A DNA stretch of 51,589 nt, from contig NZ_BCYU01000030.1 in assembly GCF_001598355.1 (NCBI RefSeq), forward strand, positions 1 to 51,589, read 5' to 3'. Numbering within the stretch: position 1 is the stretch's first letter; each line of letters starts with the position of its first letter. Of this stretch, positions 1 to 8,619 are shown in pieces. The notes under the pieces are model-generated. The model did no database searches. It saw nothing but the letters and a program-made list of their open reading frames with translations, and had not been told where the DNA came from. The position numbers and the translations under genes were made by a program. This DNA comes from Sphingomonas asaccharolytica NBRC 15499. GTDB taxonomy: Bacteria; Pseudomonadota; Alphaproteobacteria; Sphingomonadales; Sphingomonadaceae.

Positions 1-203
1 GGAACGGGGGGGGGGGCGCCCGCCTCTGCCAAGGCAGGTATCATCAGCGCTGCTGGCCCGCCACCCAGTCGCGTCAATCCGGACGCGATTTGTCGCAATC
101 TCCCATCTCGAACGTGTCGACGTCGAACTGGCAGGATATGCCGCCGGACCTCGGCGGTGCCAAAATCGGGCTGCGCGAATGGTTATGTTGACGCCCGTGA
201 CGA
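1..203. other. Window edge with poly-G run, no gene seen
   Basis: The first 17 bases contain a long run of G, typical of a contig end or low-complexity break. No convincing reading frame, RNA or repeat was found in the rest. It lies downstream of the minus-strand gene at 204-497. Confidence 0.4.
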
Positions 204-497
204 TCAGTTCTGCGTCGCGCCGGACTTGATGGCGGATGAAGGGTCGAGGTCATGCTTGGCAAGAAAGGCATTCAGCCCGACCACAAGATTTTGCGCGCCC
301 TGCACGGGCATCACCACGCGCCCGACAACAACGCGGTTCAAAGTTGGGCCGTTCGTATATTCAGGCCGCGCGGACTCGAGCGTGATGACGATGTTCCCGG
401 CCAGAACAAAGAACCCTGCCGCCTCAGCGGCAAAGACTTCTGGGGCGAGTGGGTTGGGCAGCAACGGTATTTTCTTTTTGTCACCAGGGTTCGCCAT
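204..497 (-). CDS. Small conserved protein of unknown function
   Basis: A 97-residue soluble protein with no signal peptide or membrane segment. The centre reads as alternating strand-like stretches (GFFVLAGNIVITLESARPE, then NRVVVGRVVMPVQGAQNL) followed by a helix-like tail (GLNAFLAKHDLDP). This pattern recalls small DUF3467-like proteins of proteobacteria; that match is from memory and is tentative. The amino acid pattern is protein-like, and the opposite-strand frames over it are not, so it is kept as a gene. It is transcribed away from the decayed segment at 621-1195. No functional residues can be named. Confidence 0.6.
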   Translation of the reverse strand: MANPGDKKKIPLLPNPLAPEVFAAEAAGFFVLAGNIVITLESARPEYTNGPTLNRVVVGRVVMPVQGAQNLVVGLNAFLAKHDLDPSSAIKSGATQN

Positions 498-620
498 TTC
501 GATTCCTCGTTGTGATAATGGCGTATTATGGCGAGGGGGCGGTAATGAAGTCTACAACGCAGCGCACGAGGCGACGAAGGCGCTCGCTGGCCGGTCTTCT
601 CAGCCGCCGCGACGAAGCAG

Positions 621-686
621 CTGACCAGCTATCCGCCGCTGGTCTTTGCGGGGGAGGGGCGCAATCTGACGACCGATCTCGCGCGC
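621..686 (+). pseudogene. Fragment of class II DAHP synthase
   Basis: Twenty-two codons read LTSYPPLVFAGEGRNLTTDL-AR. The core YPPLVFAGE followed by R-x-L-x-x-x-L-A is characteristic of the N-terminal part of plant-type (class II) 3-deoxy-D-arabino-heptulosonate-7-phosphate synthase, the first enzyme of the shikimate pathway. Neither the preceding start region nor the following LQGGDCAESF-type motif is present. The frame runs straight into sequence that belongs to a sigma factor in another frame. It is therefore a broken fragment joined to unrelated DNA. Seen: the motif. Inferred: its identity and its origin by deletion or illegitimate recombination. Confidence 0.6.
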
Positions 687-696
687 CGCACTCGGG

Positions 697-1195
697 CATT
701 CGCTGGAGGAAATCGCGGCGGTGAATGGCGTCAGTCCGTCAGCGGCGAAATCCGCGCTACAGCGTGGGCAGACGGCGCTTCGCTCGTTCGCCGACGAGCC
801 CGACGACATCGATCAGCCGGCTTGGTCGACCGAAATGCGACAACGCCTGGCCGCCTATGTCGATGGCTTCAGGAACAGCGATTTCGACGCGGCACGCGCC
901 ATGCTCGCCGACGATGTACAACTGGACCTGGTTTCCAAACTGACCAGGAAGGGGAAAATCCAAGGTCGGGGAATATTACGGGCGCTATGCGGCGTGCGCG
1001 CAATGGGCTTTCGAGGCAGGTTTCGTCGAAGGACGTCCCGCCATGCTGGTATACGACCGCGATGTATCGCTCGACCAACCGGCCTATTTCGTCGCCCTGT
1101 CGCTCAGCGACGGAAAGGTCGTGTCGATCCACGACTTCCTATTCGCCCGCTACGCGATCGAGGGCGTGCGGATGCACAGATTGGATGATCGATGA
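697..1195 (+). pseudogene. Truncated, frameshifted ECF sigma factor with SnoaL-like tail
   Basis: The frame from 697 reads HSLEEIAAVNGVSPSAAKSA then LQRGQTALR, the region 4.2 helix-turn-helix of an extracytoplasmic-function sigma-70 factor. It continues into a helical segment (RLAAYVDGFRNSDFDAARAM then LADDVQLDL) that matches the SnoaL-like C-terminal domain of ECF41/SigJ-type factors. At about 958-966 the reading shifts by one base. The remaining domain is read in another frame (GEYYGRYAACAQWAFEAGFV ... DGKVVSIHDFLFARYAIEGV) to a TGA at 1193-1195. Region 2, needed to bind the -10 element, is missing: upstream lies the DAHP synthase fragment. The gene is non-functional unless the shift is a sequencing error and region 2 lies elsewhere. 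Confidence 0.7.
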
Positions 1196-1275
1196 GCGGG
1201 CCAATTCTCCAAGCCGGGAACTGCGCGACCGATAACCCGCAAACAAATATCTATAAGCAGATTTCGAGATAGCTG

Positions 1276-1677
1276 ATGGTAGCCAGCGACATCCGGGCGA
1301 GAGTGAAGTTGAGTATCGACGCCGACACCCAATCGGTGTTCGATGCCTGGACCGATCCCGCGCTGATGGAACGGTGGCTCTTCAAGTCGCCAGACAACAA
1401 GCTGAGTGCGCGTGCCGATCCTCGCGTCGGCGGGGCATACTCGATTACGGAACAGGCTGCGGGTCGGGTAATCACGCACGACGGGATATACACGATAGTC
1501 GACCCGCCGACGCGACTGGCATTCAGTTTGGTCGTCCCGCAACATTTCGCCGGCGTCGCTCACATCGACATTCAAATCAGGCAAGTCGGTTCGGGATCAC
1601 GGCTAGACTTCATGGCGCGGGGCGCTGGCCCCGACGACGCTCAGCAGATATGGGAGGGAATGTTATCAATCTCGTGA
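1276..1677 (+). CDS. SRPBCC / AHSA1-like protein, probably frameshifted at the C-terminus
   Basis: A 133-residue START-like protein of the SRPBCC superfamily (AHSA1 family). The N-terminus shows the usual pattern: a beta strand, then VFDAWTDPALMERWLF (residues 19-34), GGAYSI, and a central strand HDGIYTIVDPPTRLAFSL. These proteins bind hydrophobic ligands and are often encoded beside ArsR-type regulators, though none is seen here. The frame ends early at WEGMLSIS. One frame over, the DNA continues NLVMVVERRDL to a stop near 1703, which resembles the expected final helix (W-x-x-M-L-x-x-L-x-x-V-V). A one-base shift near 1655-1672 is likely. Whether it is real decay or a sequencing error cannot be decided here. 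Confidence 0.65.
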   Translation: MVASDIRARVKLSIDADTQSVFDAWTDPALMERWLFKSPDNKLSARADPRVGGAYSITEQAAGRVITHDGIYTIVDPPTRLAFSLVVPQHFAGVAHIDIQIRQVGSGSRLDFMARGAGPDDAQQIWEGMLSIS

Positions 1678-1957
1678 TGGTCGTGGAACGGAGAGACCTC
1701 TGAGCCGCCGCGATCGTGGCGCGCCTCGCTCACGATCGGCCGCCGCCCAGGCCAGGCGGTTGAGCTGCGTGCCAGGCAAGTCTGGTCGTCGAGGTGGCGA
1801 TCTTCTCGTGCGTCGAATGGCGGAATAGCCTATCGCTACACCCGGCCGGGGGTGATAAGTCCGTGCCGCAGTATTTGGAGTTGTGTGCGTGCCCGGTTCC
1901 AGGGCGGCTCCTGATCCGGGCATTTCGCATCCACCAGGATAAGCGAAAGGCAGGTCG

Positions 1958-2410
1958 ATGCCCGAGTTCACGATCAATGGCGAAAAGCGCGACGTCGACG
2001 TTCCGCCCGATATGCCGCTCCTTTGGATGTTGCGCGACTTGCTGGGGATGACCGGCACCAAGTTCGGCTGCGGGATCGCCCAATGCGGGGCGTGCACGGT
2101 TCATCTCGACGGTGTCGCCGTCCGGTCTTGCCAACTCCCGGTGGGACGCGTTGGCAACCGTGCGATCACGACGATCGAAGGCGTCGGCAACACCCCCGCA
2201 GGCGCGAAGATCCAGAAAGCGTGGATCGACCTGGAGGTCATCCAGTGCGGTTATTGCCAGCCGGGGCAGATCATGTCGGCTGCCGCGTTGCTGACCGGCA
2301 ATCCCGCGCCCGACGATGCCGATATCGATGCAGCGATGGCCGGCAATCTCTGCCGCTGCGGCACCTATGTGCGCATCCGCGAGGGGATCAAGCATGCCGC
2401 CCGCTCCTGA
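1958..2410 (+). CDS. 2Fe-2S subunit of a molybdenum hydroxylase (isoquinoline 1-oxidoreductase alpha-like)
   Basis: A 150-residue small subunit of the xanthine oxidase family that carries electrons from the molybdenum cofactor. The plant-ferredoxin-type cluster ligands are C38, C43, C46 and C58 ([13 protein letters not shown] ... RSC). The second cluster, in the helical domain, is bound by C97, C100, C132 and C134 ([10 protein letters not shown] ... NLCRCGTY). Length and motifs match IorA-type subunits. The start is the ATG after an AGGCAGG-like ribosome site. It overlaps the next gene by 17 bases, and the third gene encodes a multihaem cytochrome, so electrons probably pass from this subunit to cytochrome c and the respiratory chain. 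The substrate cannot be read from sequence; the IorAB likeness suggests aldehydes or N-heterocycles. Confidence 0.9.
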   Translation: MPEFTINGEKRDVDVPPDMPLLWMLRDLLGMTGTKFGCGIAQCGACTVHLDGVAVRSCQLPVGRVGNRAITTIEGVGNTPAGAKIQKAWIDLEVIQCGYCQPGQIMSAAALLTGNPAPDDADIDAAMAGNLCRCGTYVRIREGIKHAARS

Positions 2411-4583
2411 CGCCGCCATCGGCCTGTCGCGCCGCGCGGTGCTGCAGGGTGGAGCGCTTGCCGCCGGGCTGCTTGTCGCGATCGAACTGCCATGGAGTGC
2501 CGCGCGCGCGGCCATGGCGAGTGCGCCCGAGCCGGTGCCGACCGGCCAGCGCCTCAACGCCTTCATTCACATCGCGCCCGACGACCGCGTGACCTTCACG
2601 CTGCCGGCGGTGGAAATGGGCCAGGGAGTCTATACGTCGCAGAGCCAGTGCATCGCCGAGGAACTCGACGTCGCGCTCGACAAGGTGATTGCCGCGCACG
2701 CACCGCCCGATCAGGCCAATTACGGCAGCCCGGTATTCGTCGTGCAGGCCACCGGCGGATCGACCACGACCATGGCGTGGAGCGAACCGCTGCGAAAAGC
2801 GGGCGCGACCGCGCGCGCCCTGCTGGTGGCGGCCGCCGCTGCTCGATTGCGGGTCGACCCCGCCAGCCTCACCACCGAAAACGGCATGATCACGCATGCC
2901 TCGAGCGGCCGTTCGCTGCGCTATGGCGAGGTGGCCGACGCCGCTTCGCGGTTGAAACCGCCAGCCGAGGTCGCGCTCAAGGATCCGGCCCGATTTCGCC
3001 TGATCGGCAAGCCGGTGCATCGCATCGACACGCCGGACAAAGCGATCGGCAAGACGGTCTACGGCATCGACGTGATGCTGCCCGGCATGAAGTTTGCGAC
3101 CTTGCGGTCGTCGCCCGTGCTCGGCGGCAAGGTCGGCAGTGTCGATCAGGCGCCGGCGCTCGCCGTCCCCGGCGTCAAGCAGGTGGTCGTGCTCGACGAT
3201 CTCGTCGCGGTCGTCGCGGACAGCACCTGGTCGGCGATGCAAGGGCTGGACGCGCTCGCGATCGACTGGGCGCACGGGGCCAATGCCGGGCTCGATCAGG
3301 CGAAATTGTGGTCAGACCTGGAAAAGGCATCACAGGGGCCCGGGGCGGTCGCCAAGAAGGAGGGAGACGCGCCCGCCAAGCTCAAGGACGGCACCTTGTT
3401 CGACGCGAGCTACGAACTCCCCTATCTCGCCCACGCGCCGATGGAGCTGACCAATTGCACCGTGCATGTGCAGGGCGGCGCTTGCGAATTGTGGACCGGG
3501 ACGCAAGTGCCCGGTTTCGCCCAAGCCGGCGCCGCCACGGCACTGGGCATCACGCCCGACAAGGTGACGGTCAACAATCATCTGATCGGCGGCGGGTTCG
3601 GCCGCCGGCTCGAGGTCGATGGCGTGATCAAGGCGGTGCGGATCGCGGCCAAGGTCGACGGGCCGGTCAAGGTAATCTGGTCGCGCGAGGAGGACATCCG
3701 CCAGCAGCTCTACCGCCCGCTCTATCACGAGCACATCAAGGCCCGGCTGGAGAACGGGCGGATCACGGCCTGGCATCACCGCGTTACCGGCGGGTCGGTG
3801 ATGGCACACTGGCTGCCGCCGGTATTCAAGGACGGCGTGGATATCGATGCGGTCGATGGCGCGGCCGAAGTGCCCTATGCGGTGGGCGACCGGCTGGTCG
3901 AATATATCCGCCACGAAAGCGCCGTGCCGGTGCAATTCTGGCGCGGCGTCGGTCCGAACGGCAGCATCTTCGCGATCGAATGCTTCATGGATCTGATCGC
4001 GCGCAAGACCGGGGTCGATCCGCTCGCTTTCAGACGGGGTCTCCTCGAAAAGAACCAACGCGCACTCGGCGTATTGAACCTCGCAGCGGACAAGGCCGGC
4101 TGGGGTACGCCGGCGCCATCCCTTCCGTCCGGGGGGCGGCGGGGACGCGGCGTCGCGCTGATGAACGCCTTTGGCAGCTATCTCGCCGCTATCGCGGACG
4201 TGGCGGTGAGCGACGAGGGAGATGTAGGCGTCACTCGCCTGGTGATCGCCGCTGATGTCGGCAAGGTCATCAACCCCGATATCCTCGAAGCGCAGATCCA
4301 GGGCGGGGCAGCCTTTGGCTTGTCGGCGGTGCTGTTCGGCAAGATCACTTTTGCCGGGGGCGCGGTCGAACAGGGCAATTTCAACGACTATCGCATCATC
4401 CGCATCGACGAGATGCCGGTGATCGAGGTGCATATCGTACCGAGCAGCGAGAATTCGGGCGGGATCGGCGAGCCGGGGACCGTAGTCACGCAACCCGCCG
4501 TCGCCAACGCCGTCTATGCGGCAACCGGGGTGCAGCTTACGCGCATGCCGATCGACCGCGCGCTGATCGCGAAGGGGGCTTGA
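2394..4583 (+). CDS. Molybdopterin-binding large subunit of aldehyde/isoquinoline oxidoreductase type (IorB-like)
   Basis: A 729-residue catalytic subunit of the xanthine oxidase family. The ATG at 2394 was chosen because it gives a twin-arginine leader ([12 protein letters not shown]13-R14, then a hydrophobic stretch) and a short overlap with the upstream gene. The enzyme should therefore be exported folded to the periplasm, carrying the Fe-S subunit along. Family marks include [15 protein letters not shown] near residue 78, the glycine-rich cofactor loop GGGFGRR at 399-405, [11 protein letters not shown] near 515 and the catalytic glutamate E693 in GEPGTV. There are no gaps. It forms an operon with the genes on both sides; the next start lies within a few bases of this stop. 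Confidence 0.9.
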   Translation: MPPAPDAAIGLSRRAVLQGGALAAGLLVAIELPWSAARAAMASAPEPVPTGQRLNAFIHIAPDDRVTFTLPAVEMGQGVYTSQSQCIAEELDVALDKVIAAHAPPDQANYGSPVFVVQATGGSTTTMAWSEPLRKAGATARALLVAAAAARLRVDPASLTTENGMITHASSGRSLRYGEVADAASRLKPPAEVALKDPARFRLIGKPVHRIDTPDKAIGKTVYGIDVMLPGMKFATLRSSPVLGGKVGSVDQAPALAVPGVKQVVVLDDLVAVVADSTWSAMQGLDALAIDWAHGANAGLDQAKLWSDLEKASQGPGAVAKKEGDAPAKLKDGTLFDASYELPYLAHAPMELTNCTVHVQGGACELWTGTQVPGFAQAGAATALGITPDKVTVNNHLIGGGFGRRLEVDGVIKAVRIAAKVDGPVKVIWSREEDIRQQLYRPLYHEHIKARLENGRITAWHHRVTGGSVMAHWLPPVFKDGVDIDAVDGAAEVPYAVGDRLVEYIRHESAVPVQFWRGVGPNGSIFAIECFMDLIARKTGVDPLAFRRGLLEKNQRALGVLNLAADKAGWGTPAPSLPSGGRRGRGVALMNAFGSYLAAIADVAVSDEGDVGVTRLVIAADVGKVINPDILEAQIQGGAAFGLSAVLFGKITFAGGAVEQGNFNDYRIIRIDEMPVIEVHIVPSSENSGGIGEPGTVVTQPAVANAVYAATGVQLTRMPIDRALIAKGA

Positions 4584-4585
4584 GG

Positions 4586-5911
4586 ATGCGGCGGAACCTG
4601 TTGCTTCTGGCGGGTGCGATCGTCGTGCTCGCGGCGGCGATCATCGGCCGCATGGTCTTTCAGCCCGGTCCCTACAGCTTTGCGGGGGGCACGCAGGTGG
4701 AGCTGGCCAGCTATCCGGACAAGACGGTGACCGGCGTGCCGTCCGAGCTCGCCACCGCCGATCCACGCAGCCGCGCCGACTATGTCATCCGGATGGCCGA
4801 TTGCGAGGCCTGCCATACGGCCAAAGGCGGGAAGCCGTTCGCGGGCGGGCGACCGTTCGTCCTCCCATTCGGGACGATCTATACGCCGAACATCACGCCG
4901 GATCCGGAAACCGGGATCGGCAAATGGACCGACGCGCAATTCCTCGATGCCGTGCACAAGGGCATCGCGCCCGATGGATCGCGTTTCTATCCTGCCTTTC
5001 CCTACGCGTCCTACACGATGCTGACCGACGCCGACGTGCTGGCGATCAAAGCCTATCTGTTCTCGCTTCCCCCGGTGAAGCAGCCAAACAAACCCAATAC
5101 GTTCGGCTTCCCATTCAATCAGCGCTGGCTGATGGGAATCTGGTCGGCCTTCTTCAACAGCGACAAGCGCTTCCGTCCGGTGCGCGAGCAGGGCCCCGTG
5201 TGGAACCGCGGCGCCTATCTCGTGGAGGCTGCCGGCCATTGCGGCGAATGTCATACGCCGCGCAACCTGATGCAGGCGCTCGACCAGCGTAGCAAATTCG
5301 CGGGCGGCGTGGCCGAAGGCTGGAACGCCTATAACATCACCGGCGACCGCGTCAGCGGCATTGGCGGCTGGAGCGATGCCGAGCTCGCGTCCTATCTGTC
5401 GACCGGGCACTCACAGGGACGCGGAGGCGCATCGGGCCCGATGGGCGAAGCGGTAGCGCTGAGCCTGTCGAAACTGACCAGGTCCGATCTCGCCGCGATC
5501 ATCACCTATCTGAAGACGGTGCCTGCCATTCGCAGCGACCGCTCGCCGCAACCCGCCGGCCCGGCTCCCGCCTCGCCCAAACTCGCATCGATCGACAACC
5601 CGGTCGGCAAACGGGTGTTCGAGGGCAGTTGCGCCGCTTGCCATGCCTGGACTGGCGCCGGGGCGATCGTCGAGGAGGCGCGGCTGACCGGCGTGCGCGC
5701 GGTCAACGATCCGACGGCGGCAAATGTGGCGGCGATGATCCTCAACGGCGCCGGGAAACCCGGCACCGGCCGTCCCTATATGCCGGCCTTCGCCGCCTCT
5801 TATTCCGACACGGAAATCGCGTCCGTCGCGAACTATGTGACGGCTCGCTTCGGCGCCGCGAAGTCCGACATTACGCCAAAGGAGGTCGCTCGTTTGCGGC
5901 GACAGAACTGA
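4586..5911 (+). CDS. Tri-haem cytochrome c, electron acceptor of the molybdenum oxidoreductase
   Basis: A 441-residue membrane-anchored cytochrome with three haem c sites: C73-E-A-C76-H77, C219-G-E-C222-H223 and C349-A-A-C352-H353. An N-terminal hydrophobic helix (LLLLAGAIVVLAAAIIG, residues 5-21) anchors it facing the periplasm. The three-domain layout is that of the cytochrome subunit of membrane-bound alcohol/aldehyde dehydrogenases. A TTG at 4580 is an alternative start; the ATG at 4586 was preferred. It directly follows the molybdopterin subunit, so it most likely oxidises that enzyme and reduces quinone or a terminal oxidase. A proline/alanine linker (PQPAGPAPASP) separates haem domains 2 and 3. 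Confidence 0.88.
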   Translation: MRRNLLLLAGAIVVLAAAIIGRMVFQPGPYSFAGGTQVELASYPDKTVTGVPSELATADPRSRADYVIRMADCEACHTAKGGKPFAGGRPFVLPFGTIYTPNITPDPETGIGKWTDAQFLDAVHKGIAPDGSRFYPAFPYASYTMLTDADVLAIKAYLFSLPPVKQPNKPNTFGFPFNQRWLMGIWSAFFNSDKRFRPVREQGPVWNRGAYLVEAAGHCGECHTPRNLMQALDQRSKFAGGVAEGWNAYNITGDRVSGIGGWSDAELASYLSTGHSQGRGGASGPMGEAVALSLSKLTRSDLAAIITYLKTVPAIRSDRSPQPAGPAPASPKLASIDNPVGKRVFEGSCAACHAWTGAGAIVEEARLTGVRAVNDPTAANVAAMILNGAGKPGTGRPYMPAFAASYSDTEIASVANYVTARFGAAKSDITPKEVARLRRQN

Positions 5912-6081
5912 AATCCGAGCCGACAGGCGACAACCGGTTGTTACCGGCGATTATTGCTGGTCCCGACCGGCGACGTCGGTTACGTTGTTCGCGAACAAGG
6001 TCTTGAAGACGCTGCGCGAGGTGGCCCAGGTTTCCCGACCGCTGCCCGCCGTGTCGAAGGTCGATAAGGGGGGTTCCGAAC

Positions 6082-6924
6082 ATGCCTGACACCAAGCCTG
6101 GCGCAGATGTCGACGTCACCAAAGACTGGCAAGCGTCACAGGGCCAGCAATCTGCCGCCAAGCGACTTCGCCTGTTCGCCGCGCTCGCCTGGATTGTCGC
6201 CATCGGCACCGAGATCGCCGGTATCGTCATGCTCAAGCAGCACAAGTTTGACCATGGCAACCTCGCGCTGCTGATCGGCCTTCTGGTGGTGATCGCAGTG
6301 TTCGCGATTGCCGGCAGCCTGATGTGGAAAGCGGCCAACAGGCAGGATCCGGCCACTAGAGCGGACGCATTCCGGTTCTTCGTCCAGAACCAGCTCGGCG
6401 CGATCATTACGGTGATCGCCTTCCTCCCGCTGATTGCCCTGATCTTCCTGGACAAGGACATGGATCCTAAGAACAAGAAGATCGCCGGCGGTATCGGGGT
6501 CGTTCTGGCGCTGCTCGCCACCGTGATCGGGGTGGACTTCAAGCCGCCATCGACCGAGCAATATACCCAGGACATGAACAAGTGCGCGGCCCAGATCAAA
6601 GCCGGTGAGCCGACCACGGCCTGTTCGCCCGAGGTCGCCGATCAGGCGAAGGATATCGCCAGGGACTCGGCGACGGTGGCTGACGCGACGAAGACCGCCG
6701 CAAACCCCGCCGGTCAGGATCTGGTCTATTGGATCGCTCCGGAGAACGGCGCCAAGAAGTCGTCGACGCCGCACGTCTTCCACCTGTGCCAGGGCGTGAG
6801 CCCGTTGCGCGGCAAGACCGTCAACAGCGGCTCGGTGACCGAGGCCTATGCCGAGAACGCCACCCGCATCACCAAGCAGATTCCGATGGAACAGAAACAG
6901 TGCGGGGTCAACGCCGCGAAATAA
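6082..6924 (+). CDS. Four-helix membrane protein of unknown function
   Basis: A 280-residue protein with four predicted membrane helices at about residues 30-52, 58-80, 99-120 and 130-152. A soluble C-terminal half of about 125 residues contains a few cysteines (NKCAAQI, TTACSPEV, FHLCQG, KQCGV), possibly disulphide-bonded if periplasmic. The start follows a strong AAGGGGGG ribosome site 8 bases upstream. No family was recognised. It is preceded by a 170-base gap after the cytochrome gene, so it is probably a separate unit. It converges on the methyltransferase gene at 6998, with a stem-loop between them. Confidence 0.7.
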   Translation: MPDTKPGADVDVTKDWQASQGQQSAAKRLRLFAALAWIVAIGTEIAGIVMLKQHKFDHGNLALLIGLLVVIAVFAIAGSLMWKAANRQDPATRADAFRFFVQNQLGAIITVIAFLPLIALIFLDKDMDPKNKKIAGGIGVVLALLATVIGVDFKPPSTEQYTQDMNKCAAQIKAGEPTTACSPEVADQAKDIARDSATVADATKTAANPAGQDLVYWIAPENGAKKSSTPHVFHLCQGVSPLRGKTVNSGSVTEAYAENATRITKQIPMEQKQCGVNAAK

Positions 6925-6939
6925 GCGTGAAGCGCGCGG

Positions 6940-6970
6940 CGGCCCGGTGCCTTTTGCGGTAACCGGGCCG
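6940..6970. terminator. Stem-loop between convergent genes
   Basis: A 9-bp perfect stem (CGGCCCGGT / ACCGGGCCG) with a 13-base loop lies between two convergent genes. There is no clear U-tract on either side, so bidirectional termination is an inference from position. Confidence 0.45.
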
Positions 6971-6997
6971 TCGATCGCATCGAGAAGCGGCCGGAGA

Positions 6998-7663
6998 TCA
7001 GCCGAGCCGGATCGAGAGTTCCACCTCGTCGCTGAACGGCATCGACATATAGCCATTGGCGATATTGCCGACCCGCTCGAGATACTCCGGGCAATAATCC
7101 GCATTGTCGGCAATCAGGATCGCGCCGGACCGCAACCGGCTCTCTAGCCGGTCCAGAATATCCGAATACAGCGCCTTGGCGCCGTCCAGCAGCACAAGGT
7201 CGATCGTCTCGGGCAGATCCACCGCCAGCGTCTCCAGCGCATCGCCTTCACGGAACTCGACGAGGTCGGCCAGCCCGCCCTCAGCCAGATTGGCCTTGGC
7301 CGTCGCCAGCTTGCCAGGCTCGAACTCGCTGGTGATCAGCCGCCCGCCGCCATTGTCGCGCAGCGCCGCCGCCAGATGGAGGGTCGACAAGCCGAACGAC
7401 GTGCCGAACTCGACGATCGAGCGGGCATTGGTCGCGCGTGCCAGCATGTAAAGCAGGCCGCCGACTTCGCGTGACACTGGCAGCGCGAAGCCGTTGAGTT
7501 GGGCATAGAAATCGCGATAGTCGGTCTTGCTGCGCATCATTCGGCTACGCTCCTCGCTGGTCACGCCGGCAAAGGCCGGGCTTTGCGCCGGCGGCTTGGC
7601 GTCGGCGTCGGCGAAAAGGCGCGCGAGAAGAGGCGCCACAGGGGCGCTCGAAAGCGTGGTCAT
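6998..7663 (-). CDS. Class I SAM-dependent O-methyltransferase-like protein
   Basis: A 221-residue Rossmann-type methyltransferase. The SAM-binding motif I is IVEFGTSFGLSTLHLA at about residues 83-98, the acidic strand-2 end is ITSEFEP, and motif IV is IDLVLLDGAK. The pattern matches the catechol O-methyltransferase-like family (methyltransferase type 3/24). The ATG at 7663 was preferred over longer upstream frames because it directly precedes the conserved part and lies in the promoter region shared with the TetR gene. The divergent TetR regulator at 7760 probably controls it; a short palindrome lies between the two genes. The substrate is unknown. Confidence 0.8.
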   Translation of the reverse strand: MTTLSSAPVAPLLARLFADADAKPPAQSPAFAGVTSEERSRMMRSKTDYRDFYAQLNGFALPVSREVGGLLYMLARATNARSIVEFGTSFGLSTLHLAAALRDNGGGRLITSEFEPGKLATAKANLAEGGLADLVEFREGDALETLAVDLPETIDLVLLDGAKALYSDILDRLESRLRSGAILIADNADYCPEYLERVGNIANGYMSMPFSDEVELSIRLG

Positions 7664-7714
7664 TGGGATTTTCTCCAGGTGCGAACAGGGCTTGCCTGCC
7701 GGAACGGAAAATAC

Positions 7715-7726
7715 GACGAGTTCGTC
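7715..7726. promoter_or_regulatory. Candidate TetR operator palindrome
   Basis: GACGA-GT-TCGTC is a perfect 12-base inverted repeat in the 96-base region between the divergent methyltransferase and TetR genes. TetR proteins usually bind such palindromes near their own promoter. The site was found by eye and has not been tested against background frequency. Confidence 0.35.
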
Positions 7727-7759
7727 AGCTTTGACTATTCGCATTGGCAGGAAGCACGC

Positions 7760-8437
7760 ATGACGACCGACCGCGGCACCGCTATCTCCTCGCGGAAACA
7801 GCCTCAGCAGGCACGCTCGAACCAGTTGGTCGAGGCGGTGCTCGACGCGGCTGTTCAGGTTTTGATGAAGGAAGGTGCGCGGCGTTTCACCACCGCCCGA
7901 GTCGCCGAGCGCGCCGGCGTCAGCGTGGGGTCGCTCTACCAATATTTCCCGAACAAGGCCTCGATCCTGTTCCGCCTGCAGAGCGACGAGTGGCAACGCA
8001 CCTCGGCGCTGTTGCGGAGCATCCTCGAAGACAGATCTACTCTGCCGCACGTCCGCGTTCGCCGGCTGGTCCATGCCTTCATTCAGTCCGAATGCGAGGA
8101 AGCGGCGATCCGTATCGCCCTAAGCGACGCGGCACCGCTCTATCGCGATGCACCGGAGGCGATCGAAGCGAAGAAGGAAAACGCCCAGATCTTCCGGACA
8201 TTCTTGCATGAGGCGCTGCCCGGCGTGTCCGACCATAAGCGGATGCTTGCCGGCGATCTGATCAAGATGACGCTCAGCGGCGTGGGCAGCAGCTTTTCCG
8301 AGGCGCCGCGGACGGAGACGGAGATCGTCCTCTGGTCGGAGGCGCTGGCCGACATGCTATGCGCCTATCTCGAACGGCTGACGACCCAAGCGACGGTGCC
8401 GGATCCCGCCCTGCCGGAGCCGCTTGCGCCGCGATAG
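7760..8437 (+). CDS. TetR/AcrR-family transcriptional regulator
   Basis: A 225-residue repressor-type regulator. The N-terminal DNA-binding domain has the TetR helix-turn-helix at residues 44-66 (TTARVAERAGVSVGSLYQYF, then PNKASIL). The remaining helices form the ligand-binding and dimerisation domain. The frame is open far upstream (from 7499), but the ATG at 7760 gives a normal-length protein; the upstream part overlaps the divergent gene in antisense. It probably represses itself and the methyltransferase at 6998-7663. The inducer is not predictable. Confidence 0.87.
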   Translation: MTTDRGTAISSRKQPQQARSNQLVEAVLDAAVQVLMKEGARRFTTARVAERAGVSVGSLYQYFPNKASILFRLQSDEWQRTSALLRSILEDRSTLPHVRVRRLVHAFIQSECEEAAIRIALSDAAPLYRDAPEAIEAKKENAQIFRTFLHEALPGVSDHKRMLAGDLIKMTLSGVGSSFSEAPRTETEIVLWSEALADMLCAYLERLTTQATVPDPALPEPLAPR

Positions 8438-8619
8438 CGACCGCTTGGCGCGGACACGGAGCAATCTCGCCCACTACGCTCCCCAGTTGCCACCGTTTGA
8501 AGCCAGCATCGATTTCATGGAATCGGGCGCTCGACGAGATTGACGGCGAACATCGGAACTCGATGGCCTTGCCCTTCCACATTAGCCTCGGCGCCGCCAA
8601 GCTGAGAGAAACCGAGCGA

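Noticed and set aside
2388..3275. Minus-strand frames across the molybdenum oxidoreductase operon
   Set aside because: They lie opposite genes with intact cofactor motifs and have shadow-type Arg/Gly composition.
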